Shown: positions 43,698-52,848, counted from the first letter of the stretch. The stretch: 64,000 bases of DNA from Pseudomonas cavernicola (GCF_003596405.1 NZ_QYUR01000002.1:636501-700500), one strand, 5' to 3'. Numbers and translations are program-made. Notes: generated by a model not told the origin, from the letters alone.

Positions 43698-44741
43698 ATG
43701 ACCGACAACACGCAACAATTCGCCAGCGACAACTACTCCGGTATCTGCCCGGAAGCCTGGGCCGCCATGGCCGAGGCCAATCACGGCCACGAGCGCGCCT
43801 ACGGTGACGACCAGTGGACCGCCCGCGCCGCCGATCACTTCCGCCGCCTGTTCGAAACCGACTGTGAAGTGTTCTTCGCCTTCAACGGCACCGCCGCCAA
43901 CTCGCTGGCGCTGTCGGCGCTGTGCCAGAGCTATCACAGCGTCATCTGCTCCGAGACCGCCCACGTCGAGACCGACGAGTGCGGTGCCCCGGAGTTCTTC
44001 TCCAATGGCTCCAAACTGCTCATCGCACGCACCGAGAACGGTAAGCTGACACCCGCGGCGATCCGCGAGATTGCCCTCAAGCGCCAGGACATTCACTACC
44101 CCAAGCCACGGGTGGTCACCCTCACCCAGGCCACCGAGGTCGGCAGCGTCTACCGTCCGGACGAGATTCGTGCCATCAGCGCCACCTGCCGCGAGCTTGG
44201 CCTCAACCTGCACATGGACGGCGCGCGCTTCGCCAACGCCTGCGCCTTCCTCGGCTGTGCCCCTGCGGAGCTGACCTGGCAGGCCGGTGTCGACGTGCTC
44301 TGCTTCGGCGGCACCAAGAACGGCATGGCCGTCGGCGACGCCATCCTGTTCTTCAACAAGGACCTGGCCGAAGACTTCGACTACCGCTGCAAACAGGCCG
44401 GCCAACTGGCCTCGAAGATGCGCTTCCTCTCCGCGCCCTGGGTCGGCCTGCTGCAGGACGACGCCTGGCTGTATTACGCCAACCACGCCAACCACTGCGC
44501 GCGCCTGCTCGCCGAGTTGGTCAGCGACATCCCCGGCGTCAGCCTGATGTTCCCGGTCGAAGCCAACGGCGTGTTCCTGCAAATGTCTGAACCCGCGGTC
44601 GAGGCCCTGAGCGCCCGCGGCTGGCGCTTCTACACCTTCATCGGTGCCGGCGGCGCGCGCTTTATGTGTTCGTGGGATACCGCAGAAGAGCGGGTACGGG
44701 AGTTGGCGCGGGATATCCGGGAAGTGATGCGAACCGCTTAA
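43698..44741 (+). CDS. ltaE: Low-specificity L-threonine aldolase
   Basis: A 347-residue PLP enzyme cleaving threonine/allo-threonine to glycine and acetaldehyde. The PLP lysine is Lys207 in CFGGTKNGMAVG. The block NLHMDGARFANACAFLG is typical. In PAO1 a threonine aldolase gene lies between gbcAB and glyA1 (PA5413), consistent with this position. ATG 43698 is preceded by AGGAACG. The last 81 bp are partly repeated 810 bp downstream. Confidence 0.93.
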   Translation: MTDNTQQFASDNYSGICPEAWAAMAEANHGHERAYGDDQWTARAADHFRRLFETDCEVFFAFNGTAANSLALSALCQSYHSVICSETAHVETDECGAPEFFSNGSKLLIARTENGKLTPAAIREIALKRQDIHYPKPRVVTLTQATEVGSVYRPDEIRAISATCRELGLNLHMDGARFANACAFLGCAPAELTWQAGVDVLCFGGTKNGMAVGDAILFFNKDLAEDFDYRCKQAGQLASKMRFLSAPWVGLLQDDAWLYYANHANHCARLLAELVSDIPGVSLMFPVEANGVFLQMSEPAVEALSARGWRFYTFIGAGGARFMCSWDTAEERVRELARDIREVMRTA

Positions 44742-44934
44742 GGTGCACGGAGCTTATATAAGCCGGTTACAAGCCAGAGAGCCTAATCGCCATCGGATAT
44801 AGCTTGTTGGGCCTCGCGCAAGCAATTAAGCCTAGACAGCCGCGAGCGCCCACTATGCTTCATCGTGCCGCCGACCAAACTTGGCGAGGGCTTATCGCCC
44901 ATGACACGAGGTTGAGAACGAGGAGGATAGCACC

Positions 44935-45375
44935 ATGGTCAAAATCGAAATCAGCTTAGTCATCAACCGCCCCGTCGAGGAGGTGTTCGCCTTTGTCTCC
45001 AATTACGAAAACCTCCCCCGTTGGAGATCGATTGCCTTAGAAGTCAGGAAGACTTCAGAGGGCCCCAGCCGCGTGGGCACTAGCTACACAGGAAAATTCA
45101 GCTTTCTGGGCCTACCCTTCGACGCAGTCTTTGAGGTCATCGAACACGAGCCGAGTCGCAAGTGCACGATCAAGACCACCACCCGACCGTTTCCACTCGA
45201 GACGCGCTACAGCTTCGAGCCGGTGGAGAATGCCACCCGCATCACTCTTGTCTCCGAAGGCTCGCCAGGCGCTTTCTTCAAATTGGCCGAGCCTCTGGTT
45301 GCGAGCATGGGGAAAAGGCTGTTCGAGGCCGATCTGCATAATCTGAAAGAGCTGCTGGAAGCCCAGGCCCTATGA
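44935..45375 (+). CDS. SRPBCC-family protein
   Basis: A 146-residue START/Bet v 1-like domain protein, probably cytosolic. It begins MVKIEISLVINRPVEEVFAF, with the family motif VSNYENLPRWRSI. It lacks any catalytic signature, so ligand and function are unknown. AGGAGGATAG precedes ATG 44935. It lies between ltaE and a relic of the ltaE 3' end and looks like a late insertion. Confidence 0.75.
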   Translation: MVKIEISLVINRPVEEVFAFVSNYENLPRWRSIALEVRKTSEGPSRVGTSYTGKFSFLGLPFDAVFEVIEHEPSRKCTIKTTTRPFPLETRYSFEPVENATRITLVSEGSPGAFFKLAEPLVASMGKRLFEADLHNLKELLEAQAL

Positions 45376-45394
45376 ACGCCTGAGACGACTAATC

Positions 45395-45454
45395 AAAGGG
45401 GACAGCTTTATTTTCTGAGGCTGCCAAGGTTTGGAAAGATAGATCCGTCCCCTT
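45395..45454. mobile_element. Relic of a RAYT/IS200-like element (ends only)
   Basis: AAAGGGGACAGCTTTATTTT faces GATAGATCCGTCCCCTTT about 20 bp away. The arms match the AAAGGGG...TTATTTT ends of the intact element at 42648-43423, but no transposase remains between them. Confidence 0.5.
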
Positions 45455-45470
45455 TACCCATCTTTACCCA

Positions 45471-45551
45471 CTTATGTGTTCATGGGATACCGCAGAAGAG
45501 CGCGTGCGGGAGTTGGCCGCGGATATTGGGCTGGTGATGACCGCCGGCTAA
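45471..45551 (+). pseudogene. Remnant of an ltaE 3' end
   Basis: 81 bp whose translation MCSWDTAEERVRELAADIG ends VMTAG and stop. It parallels the last 26 codons of ltaE (MCSWDTAEERVRELARDIR ... VMRTA). It is about 80 percent identical at DNA level, so it is either an old duplication or the tail of a different allele. Confidence 0.75.
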
Positions 45552-45762
45552 CGCCCAACCCAGTTGCCGCTCGTGTCAGGGCGGCAGCGGCCGATTCAGC
45601 CCGAGCCGCGCCGATCTATACTCCATGCACGCATGCACGCCTTTTCTGCCTAGCGGGAGTTCAAACACAGCGGACTAGCGCCAGCCCCTCAGCGGCGTCG
45701 TTCGCCACTGCCATTTGCAGCCGATGAAGCCTCAGCTTTCGTAGGCTCGCGAGGAGTTCACC

Positions 45763-46545
45763 ATGTCTCGTGCTCTCAAACTTTGGCCCCTGCTGACGGG
45801 CACCCACCGTTATGAGAAGACCGTGTCGACCCGCGGGCGCGGCCATGGGCAGTTCATTCAAGCGCCGATCCTCGCGTACCTGATCGAGACACCCAACGGC
45901 CGCATTCTCTACGACGTCGGCTGCGACTACCGCAAGGTGGCCGATCCCAATTTGAGTAAACAGTACTTCGAGCCGATGCGCCCTCAGTTCGAGCCGCCCA
46001 CCATGCATGAAGAGCAGCGCATCCCGCGCTATTTGGCGAAATTGGGGCTGACGCCAGCCGATATCGATGTGGTCTTCATCGGCCACCTGCACTTCGACCA
46101 CGCCGGCGGCATCTGCGACTTGCCGGGCTGCGAGGTGCATCTGCACGCCGACGAACTGGCGGCCGCGCGTACCGGCCTGGATGAGGGGGTGTTTGCCGAC
46201 GAACTGACCAATGCCGATCAATGGCGCCTGCAAACCGGCGAATACACCGTCGCCCCAGGCGTCGAAGCCATCTCCAGCCCTGGCCACACCGCCGGGCACA
46301 TGTCGTTGTTCATCGAGTTACCGAAAGGCCGGCCGGTGATCCTCTGCGGCGACGCCGCCGATCTCAGCGAGAATCTGACGGAGGAAATCGCCCCCGGTTA
46401 CTGCTGGCAAGACAACGAAGCGCTGGCCCTCGCCAGTATCCGCAAACTCAACGCGCTGGCCCGCGACGAAGACGCTCAACTCTGGCCTAACCACGATATG
46501 GCCTTCTACCAAAGCTTGCCGAGGTTCCCGCTGTGGCGGGACTGA
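45763..46545 (+). CDS. Metallo-beta-lactamase-fold hydrolase, AHL-lactonase-like
   Basis: A 260-residue cytosolic metal hydrolase. The metal motif HLHFDHAGG (His108, His110, Asp112, His113) and a further His in SPGHTAGHMSLF are present, as are the Asp in CGDAAD and a C-terminal His in WPNHDMAF. The fold and length fit N-acyl-homoserine lactonases and related lactonases. Actual quorum quenching cannot be told from sequence. The start ATG 45763 has GAGGAG at good distance. Confidence 0.82.
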   Translation: MSRALKLWPLLTGTHRYEKTVSTRGRGHGQFIQAPILAYLIETPNGRILYDVGCDYRKVADPNLSKQYFEPMRPQFEPPTMHEEQRIPRYLAKLGLTPADIDVVFIGHLHFDHAGGICDLPGCEVHLHADELAAARTGLDEGVFADELTNADQWRLQTGEYTVAPGVEAISSPGHTAGHMSLFIELPKGRPVILCGDAADLSENLTEEIAPGYCWQDNEALALASIRKLNALARDEDAQLWPNHDMAFYQSLPRFPLWRD

Positions 46546-46593
46546 GGTTGCGCTGACAACCTATGCCCGGGGAGCGCCTGAGCACCCGGGCAA

Positions 46594-46854
46594 TTGGATT
46601 ATCGGATCGAATACAAACGTGAACTGCTGGCCGGCGGCGTGGTCTCCATTCAGTCCGCGAGCCTGGAGGTCCACGACAAGTCGATTCGCTTCACCCATGA
46701 GATACCCAACGCCGAAACCGGCGAGCTGCCGGCGAGCACCGTATTGGTCGGCCTGCACCTCGACATGGCCACCAGGAAAGCCCGCCCCCTGCCGGCCGAC
46801 GTGCGCGAGCGCATAGCGCTCATGATCGACGAAGGCCGCTGGATTGATAATTGA
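46594..46854 (+). pseudogene. C-terminal half of a hotdog thioesterase-like protein
   Basis: 86 codons opening at TTG 46594, directly after an in-frame stop at 46579. The peptide DYRIEYKRELLAGGVVSIQS through LVGLHLDMATRKARPLPADV resembles the second half of 4HBT_2/YbgC thioesterases. The first half with the catalytic Asp is missing, and there is no Shine-Dalgarno. It is most likely a truncated gene, with a small standalone protein possible. Confidence 0.5.
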
Positions 46855-46897
46855 ACTATCTGATCGTTAGAGGCCTGGATCAGGCCACGGAGCAACC

Positions 46898-47191
46898 ATG
46901 CAAAAAATCGCGAGCTTCATGTTGATTGGCGCCAGCGCCCTGGCCCTGTCGGGATGCTTCGGGCAAACGTCCGAAGTCGACCAGTCGTACCTCTGCACTT
47001 ACAGCACCGATGCGCAAGCCGAGCGGTGCAAAGACGGACAACTGGCCTGGTTCAAGCCCGAGCAATGGAACAACGAGCAGCTGCCGCTCAGTGTGGCGGC
47101 GGCCTATTGCGACTTTAACCATGAGGTCATGTACAACAAAGCCGGGGTTATCTGCGTGTTCACCAACAAACGCATGAACCTCGTCAAATAA
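46898..47191 (+). CDS. Small lipoprotein, function unknown
   Basis: 97 residues with a lipoprotein signal (MQKIASFMLIGASALALSGC, lipobox LSGC, Cys20). The mature part has four more cysteines (YLCTY, AERCKD, AYCDF, VICVF) that could form two disulfides in the periplasm. No family recognised. It stands alone between the thioesterase fragment and the second RAYT region. Confidence 0.7.
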   Translation: MQKIASFMLIGASALALSGCFGQTSEVDQSYLCTYSTDAQAERCKDGQLAWFKPEQWNNEQLPLSVAAAYCDFNHEVMYNKAGVICVFTNKRMNLVK

Positions 47192-47302
47192 GCATCGGGC
47201 TATAGGTGCGGACTGCGTCGAATCGCGGTGCTGGAAGGGCGCGCGATGGCTGGGCGGCGCAGCAAATAGCCCGGATTACCTCACTTACCCCCGCAGACAA
47301 AT

Positions 47303-47395
47303 CGCTTTGCGACATGTCCGCCCTACGAGCTTACGGAGCGAAACGAGAATGCAATCGTAGGGTGGACATGGCGAAGCTTTGTCCACCGCAAACGC
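47303..47395. repeat. REP-like element left of RAYT copy 2
   Basis: GCGACATGTCCGCCCTACGA and CGTAGGGTGGACATGGCGAA with GCTTTGTCCACC. The right unit is inverted relative to the element at 47986-48020. Confidence 0.7.
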
Positions 47396-47449
47396 CGAGG
47401 GTTGGCTAGACTTCGGCAGTCAATGAATAACGGACACAAGGATGAGTCC

Positions 47450-47983
47450 ATGCCCCACTATCGTCGTACCTGGGTGCCGGGTGGCACCTACTTCTTTACT
47501 GTCAACCTGCATGACCGCCGCAGCGATCTGTTGATCCGCGAGATCGCTCTGCTGCGCCGGGTCGTGGCCGAAGTCAAAAAGCGTCACCCGTTCCAAATCG
47601 AGGCCTGGGTGGTACTGCCCGAGCATATGCACTGCCTCTGGACATTGCCGCCGGCGGACTGCGATTACGCGAAGCGCTGGATGGTAATCAAGCAATTGTT
47701 ATGTCGCGGCTTGCCTGCCACTGACACCTCCTCCGCCCTCCAGCCCAAACGCGGGCGGGAGCGTGGCGTCTGGCAAAGGCGCTACTGGGAGCACCTGATC
47801 CGCGACGAGGAGGACTACAGGCGCCACTTCGATTACATCCATATCAACCCGGTTAAGCATGGATGGGTGCCTAGGGGGCGTGACTGGCCATTTTCCAGTT
47901 TTCACCGAGCAGTGCGTTCGGGGATCTACTCGGCGGATTGGGCCGGCGATGTTGGCGTGGAAGTGCCGGGCTCGGAGTGGTGA
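47450..47983 (+). CDS. RAYT (REP-associated tyrosine transposase), copy 2
   Basis: A 177-residue TnpA-REP family protein. It begins MPHYRRTWVPGGTYFFTVNL, with the HUH motif PEHMHCLW (His59, His61) and the tyrosine block FDYIHINPVKHG. It belongs to a different RAYT subgroup from copy 1, which is longer and starts MPRKHRMYLPG. ATG 47450 follows AAGGATGAG. The gene is bracketed by inverted REP units, the arrangement expected of a REP/RAYT system. It appears intact. Confidence 0.88.
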   Translation: MPHYRRTWVPGGTYFFTVNLHDRRSDLLIREIALLRRVVAEVKKRHPFQIEAWVVLPEHMHCLWTLPPADCDYAKRWMVIKQLLCRGLPATDTSSALQPKRGRERGVWQRRYWEHLIRDEEDYRRHFDYIHINPVKHGWVPRGRDWPFSSFHRAVRSGIYSADWAGDVGVEVPGSEW

Positions 47984-47985
47984 AT

Positions 47986-48020
47986 TGTGGCGGACAAGGC
48001 TGCGCCATGTCCGCCCTACA
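47986..48020. repeat. REP-like element right of RAYT copy 2
   Basis: GTGGCGGACAAGGCTGCGCC then ATGTCCGCCCTAC. Its reverse complement, GTAGGGCGGACATGGCGCAG, matches the unit left of the transposase. Confidence 0.75.
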
Positions 48021-48088
48021 CGAGAGTGTCCTCGGCACACCCCTTCAGCGCCTGCCTATACTGCAAAAACCTGCGCTTGGAGGTCGTC

Positions 48089-50134
48089 ATGTCGAACTAC
48101 TCGGTCGAAAATATTCGCACGGTCGCCCTGGTCGGCCACGGCGACAGCGGCAAGACGACCTTGGCCGAGGCGCTGCTCCAGCGTAGCGGCGCCATCCCCG
48201 TGATGGGCACGCTGGAGCGTGGTGACACGGTCTGCGACTTCGACCCGATGGAGCGTGAATACCGCCATTCATTGGCGGCAGCGCTGGTGCACTTCAGCCA
48301 TGCCGGCGCCGAGATCAACCTGATCGACAGCCCCGGCTTCCCCGACTTCATCGGTCATGCAATCCCCGCGCTGGCGGCGGTGGAAACCGCGCTGGTGGTG
48401 GTTAACGCGCAGAACGGCATCGAATTGACCACCCAGCGGATGATGAACGCGGCGCGCGAGCGCGGACTGTGCCGGATGCTGGTGGTCAACAAGATCGATG
48501 CCGAGCGAATCGACCTGCCGGCGCTGGTCGCCGATCTGCGCGAGACGTTCGGCAAGGAGGTGCTACCGATCAACCTGCCAGGCGATGGCGGCAACCGGGT
48601 GGTCGACTGCTTCTTCGACCCGGCCGGCGAGGCGGACTTCTCGTCGGTGGCCGAGGCGCACCAGGCGCTGGTGGATCAGGTGGTCGAGGTCGACGAAGAG
48701 CTGATGGCGCGCTACCTGGAACAGGGCGAGATCACCCCGGAGGAACTACACGCCCCCTTCGAGCGGGCGCTGCGCGAGGGGCATCTGATCCCCCTGTGCT
48801 TCGTCTCGGGGCGCAGCGGCGCTGGCGTGAGCGAGCTGCTCGAGATACTGGCGCGGCTCGCGCCCAATCCTCTCGAAGGCAACCCACCACTGTTTTTCAA
48901 GGGCGAAGGCGCTGCGGCGAAACCCTTCCGCTCTGTCCCCGATCAGGAACGCCACGTACTGGCCCATGTGTTCAAGGTGGTGATGGACCCGTTCGTCGGC
49001 AAGCTCGGCGTGTTCCGCGTACACCAGGGCACGGTGCAGCGCGACATGCAGCTGTTCGTCGGCGATGGCAAGAAGCCGTTCAAAGTCGGGCACCTGCTGC
49101 GCCTGCAGGGCAAACGCTATGACGAGGTGGCGCGGCTGATTCCCGGCGATTTCGGCGCTGTGAGCAAGATCGACGAGATCGAGTTCGACGCCGTGCTGCA
49201 CGACTCCCATGACGAGGACAATATCCACCTCAAGCCGCTCGCCTTCCCCACCCCGATGCAGGGGCTGGCCATCGAGGCGAAGCGGCGCGGCGACGAGCAG
49301 CGGATATCCGAAGTGCTGCACCGGCTGCTGGCCGAAGACCCCTGCGTGAAACTCGATTACCACCCGACTACCCAAGAGACTGTGCTGCGCGGCATGGGCG
49401 AGTTGCACCTGCGCTACCTGCTCGATCGCCTGGCCGGCACCTACAAGCTCGAAGTGCAGACCCAGCCGCCGCGCGTGCCCTACCGCGAAACCATCACCCG
49501 TGCGGCCGAGGGCCATAGCCGGCACAAGAAGCAGACCGGCGGCGCCGGCCAGTTCGGCGAAGTGTTCCTGCGCGTCGAGCCGCTGCCGCGCGGCAGTGGC
49601 TTCGAGTTCGTCGACGAGGTGAAGGGCGGAGTGATCCCTGGGCAGTTCATTCCCTCGGTGGAAAAAGGTGTGCGCTCGATGCTGGCGACCGGGCCCCTGG
49701 CCGGCTATCCGGTCGAGGATGTGAAAGTGACGGTCTACGACGGCAAGAGCCACTCGGTCGACTCCAAGGACATCGCTTTCCAGGCGGCCGGGCGCAAGGC
49801 GATGCTGGAAGGTCTGCGTGCGGCGGGGTGCATCGTGCTGGAACCGATCGTCGCCATCGAGATCACCACGCCCGAAGCCAAGCTCGGTGACATCACCACC
49901 GACCTGATCGGCCGCCGCGGCCAGGTGGCTGGCACCGAAACCCTGTCGCAGAGCATGGTGCTGATCCGCGGCCAGGTGCCGCTGGCCGAACTGGACGGCT
50001 ATGGCGGCCGACTCAAGTCCATCACCGCCGGCCACGGCGCCTACAGCCTGGTGCTGAGCCACTACAGCGCCGTGCCCCTGGACGTGCAGCAACAACTGGC
50101 CGCCGGTTATAAAGCCGAGCAGGAGGAGGATTGA
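48089..50134 (+). CDS. Elongation factor G-like GTPase
   Basis: A 681-residue translational GTPase paralogue. The P-loop is GHGDSGKTT (16-24), with the Gly-Asp-Ser replacing the canonical AHIDAGKTT. The G3-like DSPGFPDF motif, NKID (G4), EF-G domains III-V and the block TGGAGQFGEVFLRVEPL are present. It is shorter and more divergent than the essential FusA, like the second EF-G-type proteins of Pseudomonas (FusA2). ATG 48089 follows TTGGAGGTC; the frame is open to 47987. Its role in ribosome recycling or translocation is unknown. No ribosomal genes are nearby. Confidence 0.82.
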   Translation: MSNYSVENIRTVALVGHGDSGKTTLAEALLQRSGAIPVMGTLERGDTVCDFDPMEREYRHSLAAALVHFSHAGAEINLIDSPGFPDFIGHAIPALAAVETALVVVNAQNGIELTTQRMMNAARERGLCRMLVVNKIDAERIDLPALVADLRETFGKEVLPINLPGDGGNRVVDCFFDPAGEADFSSVAEAHQALVDQVVEVDEELMARYLEQGEITPEELHAPFERALREGHLIPLCFVSGRSGAGVSELLEILARLAPNPLEGNPPLFFKGEGAAAKPFRSVPDQERHVLAHVFKVVMDPFVGKLGVFRVHQGTVQRDMQLFVGDGKKPFKVGHLLRLQGKRYDEVARLIPGDFGAVSKIDEIEFDAVLHDSHDEDNIHLKPLAFPTPMQGLAIEAKRRGDEQRISEVLHRLLAEDPCVKLDYHPTTQETVLRGMGELHLRYLLDRLAGTYKLEVQTQPPRVPYRETITRAAEGHSRHKKQTGGAGQFGEVFLRVEPLPRGSGFEFVDEVKGGVIPGQFIPSVEKGVRSMLATGPLAGYPVEDVKVTVYDGKSHSVDSKDIAFQAAGRKAMLEGLRAAGCIVLEPIVAIEITTPEAKLGDITTDLIGRRGQVAGTETLSQSMVLIRGQVPLAELDGYGGRLKSITAGHGAYSLVLSHYSAVPLDVQQQLAAGYKAEQEED

Positions 50135-50259
50135 GCTGCCACCCGAGCCAGCCAAGGTCTTTGCAGCCGCACCAGGCAGCCGCCAAATTATCCGCTATGG
50201 TTTCAGGCTGAACTGTTTCTGCCTCATGCCCCTCCCCGCAATCAGTAGGAACGACCTGT

Positions 50260-50892
50260 ATGTCTGTCACCCCTGAAGTCATCCTCTTCCACTCCCCGCA
50301 CACCCGCTCCACCGGGGCACTGACCCTGCTCGAAGAGCTCGGCACACCGTACCAGTTGCACGTGCTGAACCTGCAAACGGGCGAGCAGCGGGAGCCGGCG
50401 TATCTGGCGATCAACCCGATGGGCAAGGTGCCGGCGATCAAGCATGGCGATGCCGTGATCACCGAGCAGGGCGCGGTCTTTCTCTACCTCGCGGATCTGT
50501 TCCCGGAGGCCGGGTTGACTCCGGCCATCGGCGATCCGTTGCGCGGGCCTTTTCTACGCTGGATGTTCTATTACGGCTCGTGCTTCGAGCCGGCGCTGGT
50601 CGACCGCGCGCAAAAGCGCGAGCCTGCGCCGCCTGCAATGTCGCCCTATGGTGACTTCGACACCATGCTGCGCACCTTGAACGAGCAACTCGGCAAAGGC
50701 CCTTACCTGCTCGGCGAAAAGTTCACCGCCGCCGATGTGCTGTGGGGCACGGCACTGACCTGGACCACGATGTTTGGGCTGGTGCCGCTATCGCCGGTGA
50801 TCAAGGCTTATATCGAGCGAGTGAATGCGCGGCCAGCCGTGGCGCGGGTCAGGGCCAAAGACGAGGAACTGGCCGCCGCTCAAGCCAAGTGA
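50260..50892 (+). CDS. Glutathione S-transferase
   Basis: A 210-residue cytosolic GST. The N-terminal thioredoxin-like domain (5-82) has HSPHTRSTGALTLLEELGTP and the cis-Pro block MGKVPAIKHGD. The helical C-terminal domain has the N-capping segment GEKFTAADVLWG. A Ser/Thr near residue 17 could activate glutathione. AGGAACG lies before ATG 50260. It is convergent with a second GST gene. Confidence 0.85.
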   Translation: MSVTPEVILFHSPHTRSTGALTLLEELGTPYQLHVLNLQTGEQREPAYLAINPMGKVPAIKHGDAVITEQGAVFLYLADLFPEAGLTPAIGDPLRGPFLRWMFYYGSCFEPALVDRAQKREPAPPAMSPYGDFDTMLRTLNEQLGKGPYLLGEKFTAADVLWGTALTWTTMFGLVPLSPVIKAYIERVNARPAVARVRAKDEELAAAQAK

Positions 50893-50916
50893 ATCACCTT
50901 CAGGCTAAAGCGGCAG

Positions 50917-50947
50917 AGCCCCCAGCCCTGGCAATGCGCTGGGGGCT
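50917..50947. terminator. Hairpin between convergent GST genes
   Basis: AGCCCCCAGC pairs with GCTGGGGGCT around an 11-base loop. There is no long U-tract, so function as a bidirectional terminator is tentative. Confidence 0.45.
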
Positions 50948-50963
50948 AGCACTGGCCAGACTG

Positions 50964-51578
50964 TTAGGCCAGCCAGTGCAAGCCTTCGGTCTTCATGGCT
51001 TTCTGCACCGCCGGCCGGGCGGCGATCCGTTGCAGATAGCCTTGCAGTTCCTCGGTGTTCGGCAGCTCGAACTTGAGATAGGGCGCCCATCCCGACAGGA
51101 CGAACAGGTAGGCATCCGCCGCGGTGAAGCTGTTGCCGGTCAGGTATTGCTTGCCGCGCAACTGCGCGGAGACCCAGCCGAATTTCTTCTGCAGGCGGCT
51201 GATGAAGATCGCCTTGCTCGCCGCGTCGAACGTCGGGTCGAACAGTGGCGCAAAAGATTGGTGCACCTCCGAGTTGAGGTAGCACTGCCATTCCATCACG
51301 CGATAGCGCGCCTGGCTCCCGGCGGCCGGCATCAGCTCGGTATTGCCGGCTTTGTCGCTGATGTACTGGGTGATGACCGGCCCCTCGGTCAGCCGCTCAC
51401 CGTTGTCCAGTTCCAGCGTGGGCACGTAGCCCTTGGGGTTGATGCCGTAGTAATCGGCGCCGGTCTCGGTCTTGTGCGTCTCGAGGTCGACCCGCTCGAG
51501 GCTAAAGGGCAAGCCGGATTCGTGCAGGACGATATGGGGGGCGAGCGAGCAGGCGCCGGGTGAGTAGTAAAGTTTCAT
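50964..51578 (-). CDS. Beta-class glutathione S-transferase
   Basis: A 204-residue GST of the bacterial beta class. It begins MKLYYSPGACSLAPHIVLHE, with the class-defining Cys10. The blocks NPKGYVPTLELDNGE and LTGNSFTAADAYLF match the G-site and the N-cap. It is unrelated in detail to the neighbouring GST at 50260. Confidence 0.92.
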   Translation of the reverse strand: MKLYYSPGACSLAPHIVLHESGLPFSLERVDLETHKTETGADYYGINPKGYVPTLELDNGERLTEGPVITQYISDKAGNTELMPAAGSQARYRVMEWQCYLNSEVHQSFAPLFDPTFDAASKAIFISRLQKKFGWVSAQLRGKQYLTGNSFTAADAYLFVLSGWAPYLKFELPNTEELQGYLQRIAARPAVQKAMKTEGLHWLA

Positions 51579-51747
51579 GGCTATGGCTCCGCAGGGATGC
51601 GTGACAGCCCGCAGACTGGGCTGAGCGCGGGCGCTGCCGGAACCTTCGCAGCAACGCCGGCGCGTGACCCGACTCAGCTTAGATCAGTCCTGCGCAAGGC
51701 TCCCTGCCCTTCGTCGCCCTGCCAGGCACAAGCACCGCGGAGACGCT

Positions 51748-52848
51748 TCAGTACTCGATGCTCACATCACCCTTGGGCACGCTGCAGCAGGAGAGGATGT
51801 AACCCTCGGCCACATCTTCATCGGTGATCCCGCCGTTGTGCTCCATCTCCACCTCGCCAGCGGTTTTCATCACCTTGCAGGTGCCGCAGATACCCATGCC
51901 GCAGGCTTTGGGGATATGCAGGCCAAGCTTGGCGGCGGCGGCATGCACGGTCTCCCCAGGCGCCACGCGGATGCTTTTGCCGGTATTGGTGAACGCCACT
52001 TGATGCAGATCGGCGGCATCCACCTCGGGGGCCTCGGCGGCCTGTTCGGCATGCTCGATGGCATCGGCGCGAGCTTCCGGTGGTGTCGCACCGAAAGACT
52101 CTTCATGGTAGCGCTTCATGTCGAAACCATTGGCTTCGAGCAGGCGCTTGACCGCGTGCATGTAGGGCGTCGGTCCGCAGCAGAAGATTTCCCGCTCCAT
52201 AAAGTCCGGAGCAATCAGTTCGAGCATCTTCTGATTGAGGTAGCCGCGATATCCCGACCAGGTTTCGCCAATCTCGTAGCGCTCGCAGATCAGGTGCAAT
52301 TTGAAGTTGTTGATCCGCGAAGCCATGTGGCGTAGCTCGCGGTGGTAGATGATGTCGCGTGGCGCCCGCGCACTGTGGACGAAGACCATGTCGACATTGC
52401 CGTTGGTGTCGAAGAACCAGCGCGCCATCGACATCACCGGCGTGATCCCCACCCCGCCGCTGAGGTAGAGCACTTTATCGCTCGGGAAATCCATGGCGTT
52501 GAACAGCCCCACCGGGCCGTGCACAGGCAGCTCGTCGCCCTCTTTCATATTGTCGTGCAGCCAGTTGGAGACCTTGCCGCCCGGCACGCGCTTGATGGTC
52601 AGAGAGAAACTGTAAGGCACCGAGGGCGAACTGGAGATGGTGTAGGAGCGCATGATCGGCTGGCCGTCGATCTCCAGCTCCAGGGTGACGAACTGCCCCG
52701 GCTTGAAGAAGAACATGATCGGCTGGTCGGCCATGAAACAGAAGGTGCGCACATCCCAGGTTTCCTGGATCACCTTGACGCAACGCACCAGATGGCGGCC
52801 ATTGGCCCAGGTCCGGGTGTTGACTGGATTAAGGAAGGTGTTCGACAT
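51748..52848 (-). CDS. gbcB: Glycine betaine monooxygenase reductase GbcB
   Basis: A 366-residue reductase that passes NAD(P)H electrons to the Rieske oxygenase GbcA. FAD-binding block RSYTISSSPSVPYSFSL (67-83), NAD-binding GGVGITPVMSMARW (131-144), then FCCGPTPYM; C-terminal plant-type 2Fe-2S cluster with Cys316, Cys321, Cys324 (ACGMGICGTCKV) and Cys354/355. Gene order is divergent from gbcA. ATG 52848 begins MSNTFLNPVNT. Confidence 0.95.
   Translation of the reverse strand: MSNTFLNPVNTRTWANGRHLVRCVKVIQETWDVRTFCFMADQPIMFFFKPGQFVTLELEIDGQPIMRSYTISSSPSVPYSFSLTIKRVPGGKVSNWLHDNMKEGDELPVHGPVGLFNAMDFPSDKVLYLSGGVGITPVMSMARWFFDTNGNVDMVFVHSARAPRDIIYHRELRHMASRINNFKLHLICERYEIGETWSGYRGYLNQKMLELIAPDFMEREIFCCGPTPYMHAVKRLLEANGFDMKRYHEESFGATPPEARADAIEHAEQAAEAPEVDAADLHQVAFTNTGKSIRVAPGETVHAAAAKLGLHIPKACGMGICGTCKVMKTAGEVEMEHNGGITDEDVAEGYILSCCSVPKGDVSIEY

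Larger units (their letters stand above)
45376..45762. other. Mosaic intergenic region with two relics
   Basis: 387 bp: inverted AAAGGGGAC ends (45395-45454), the ltaE tail relic (45471-45551), then about 200 bp with no recognised content up to the MBL gene. Confidence 0.6.

Noticed and set aside
45763..46545. Calling the MBL protein a proven quorum-quenching lactonase
   Set aside because: The HxHxDH motif is shared by many hydrolases; nothing in the sequence fixes the substrate.
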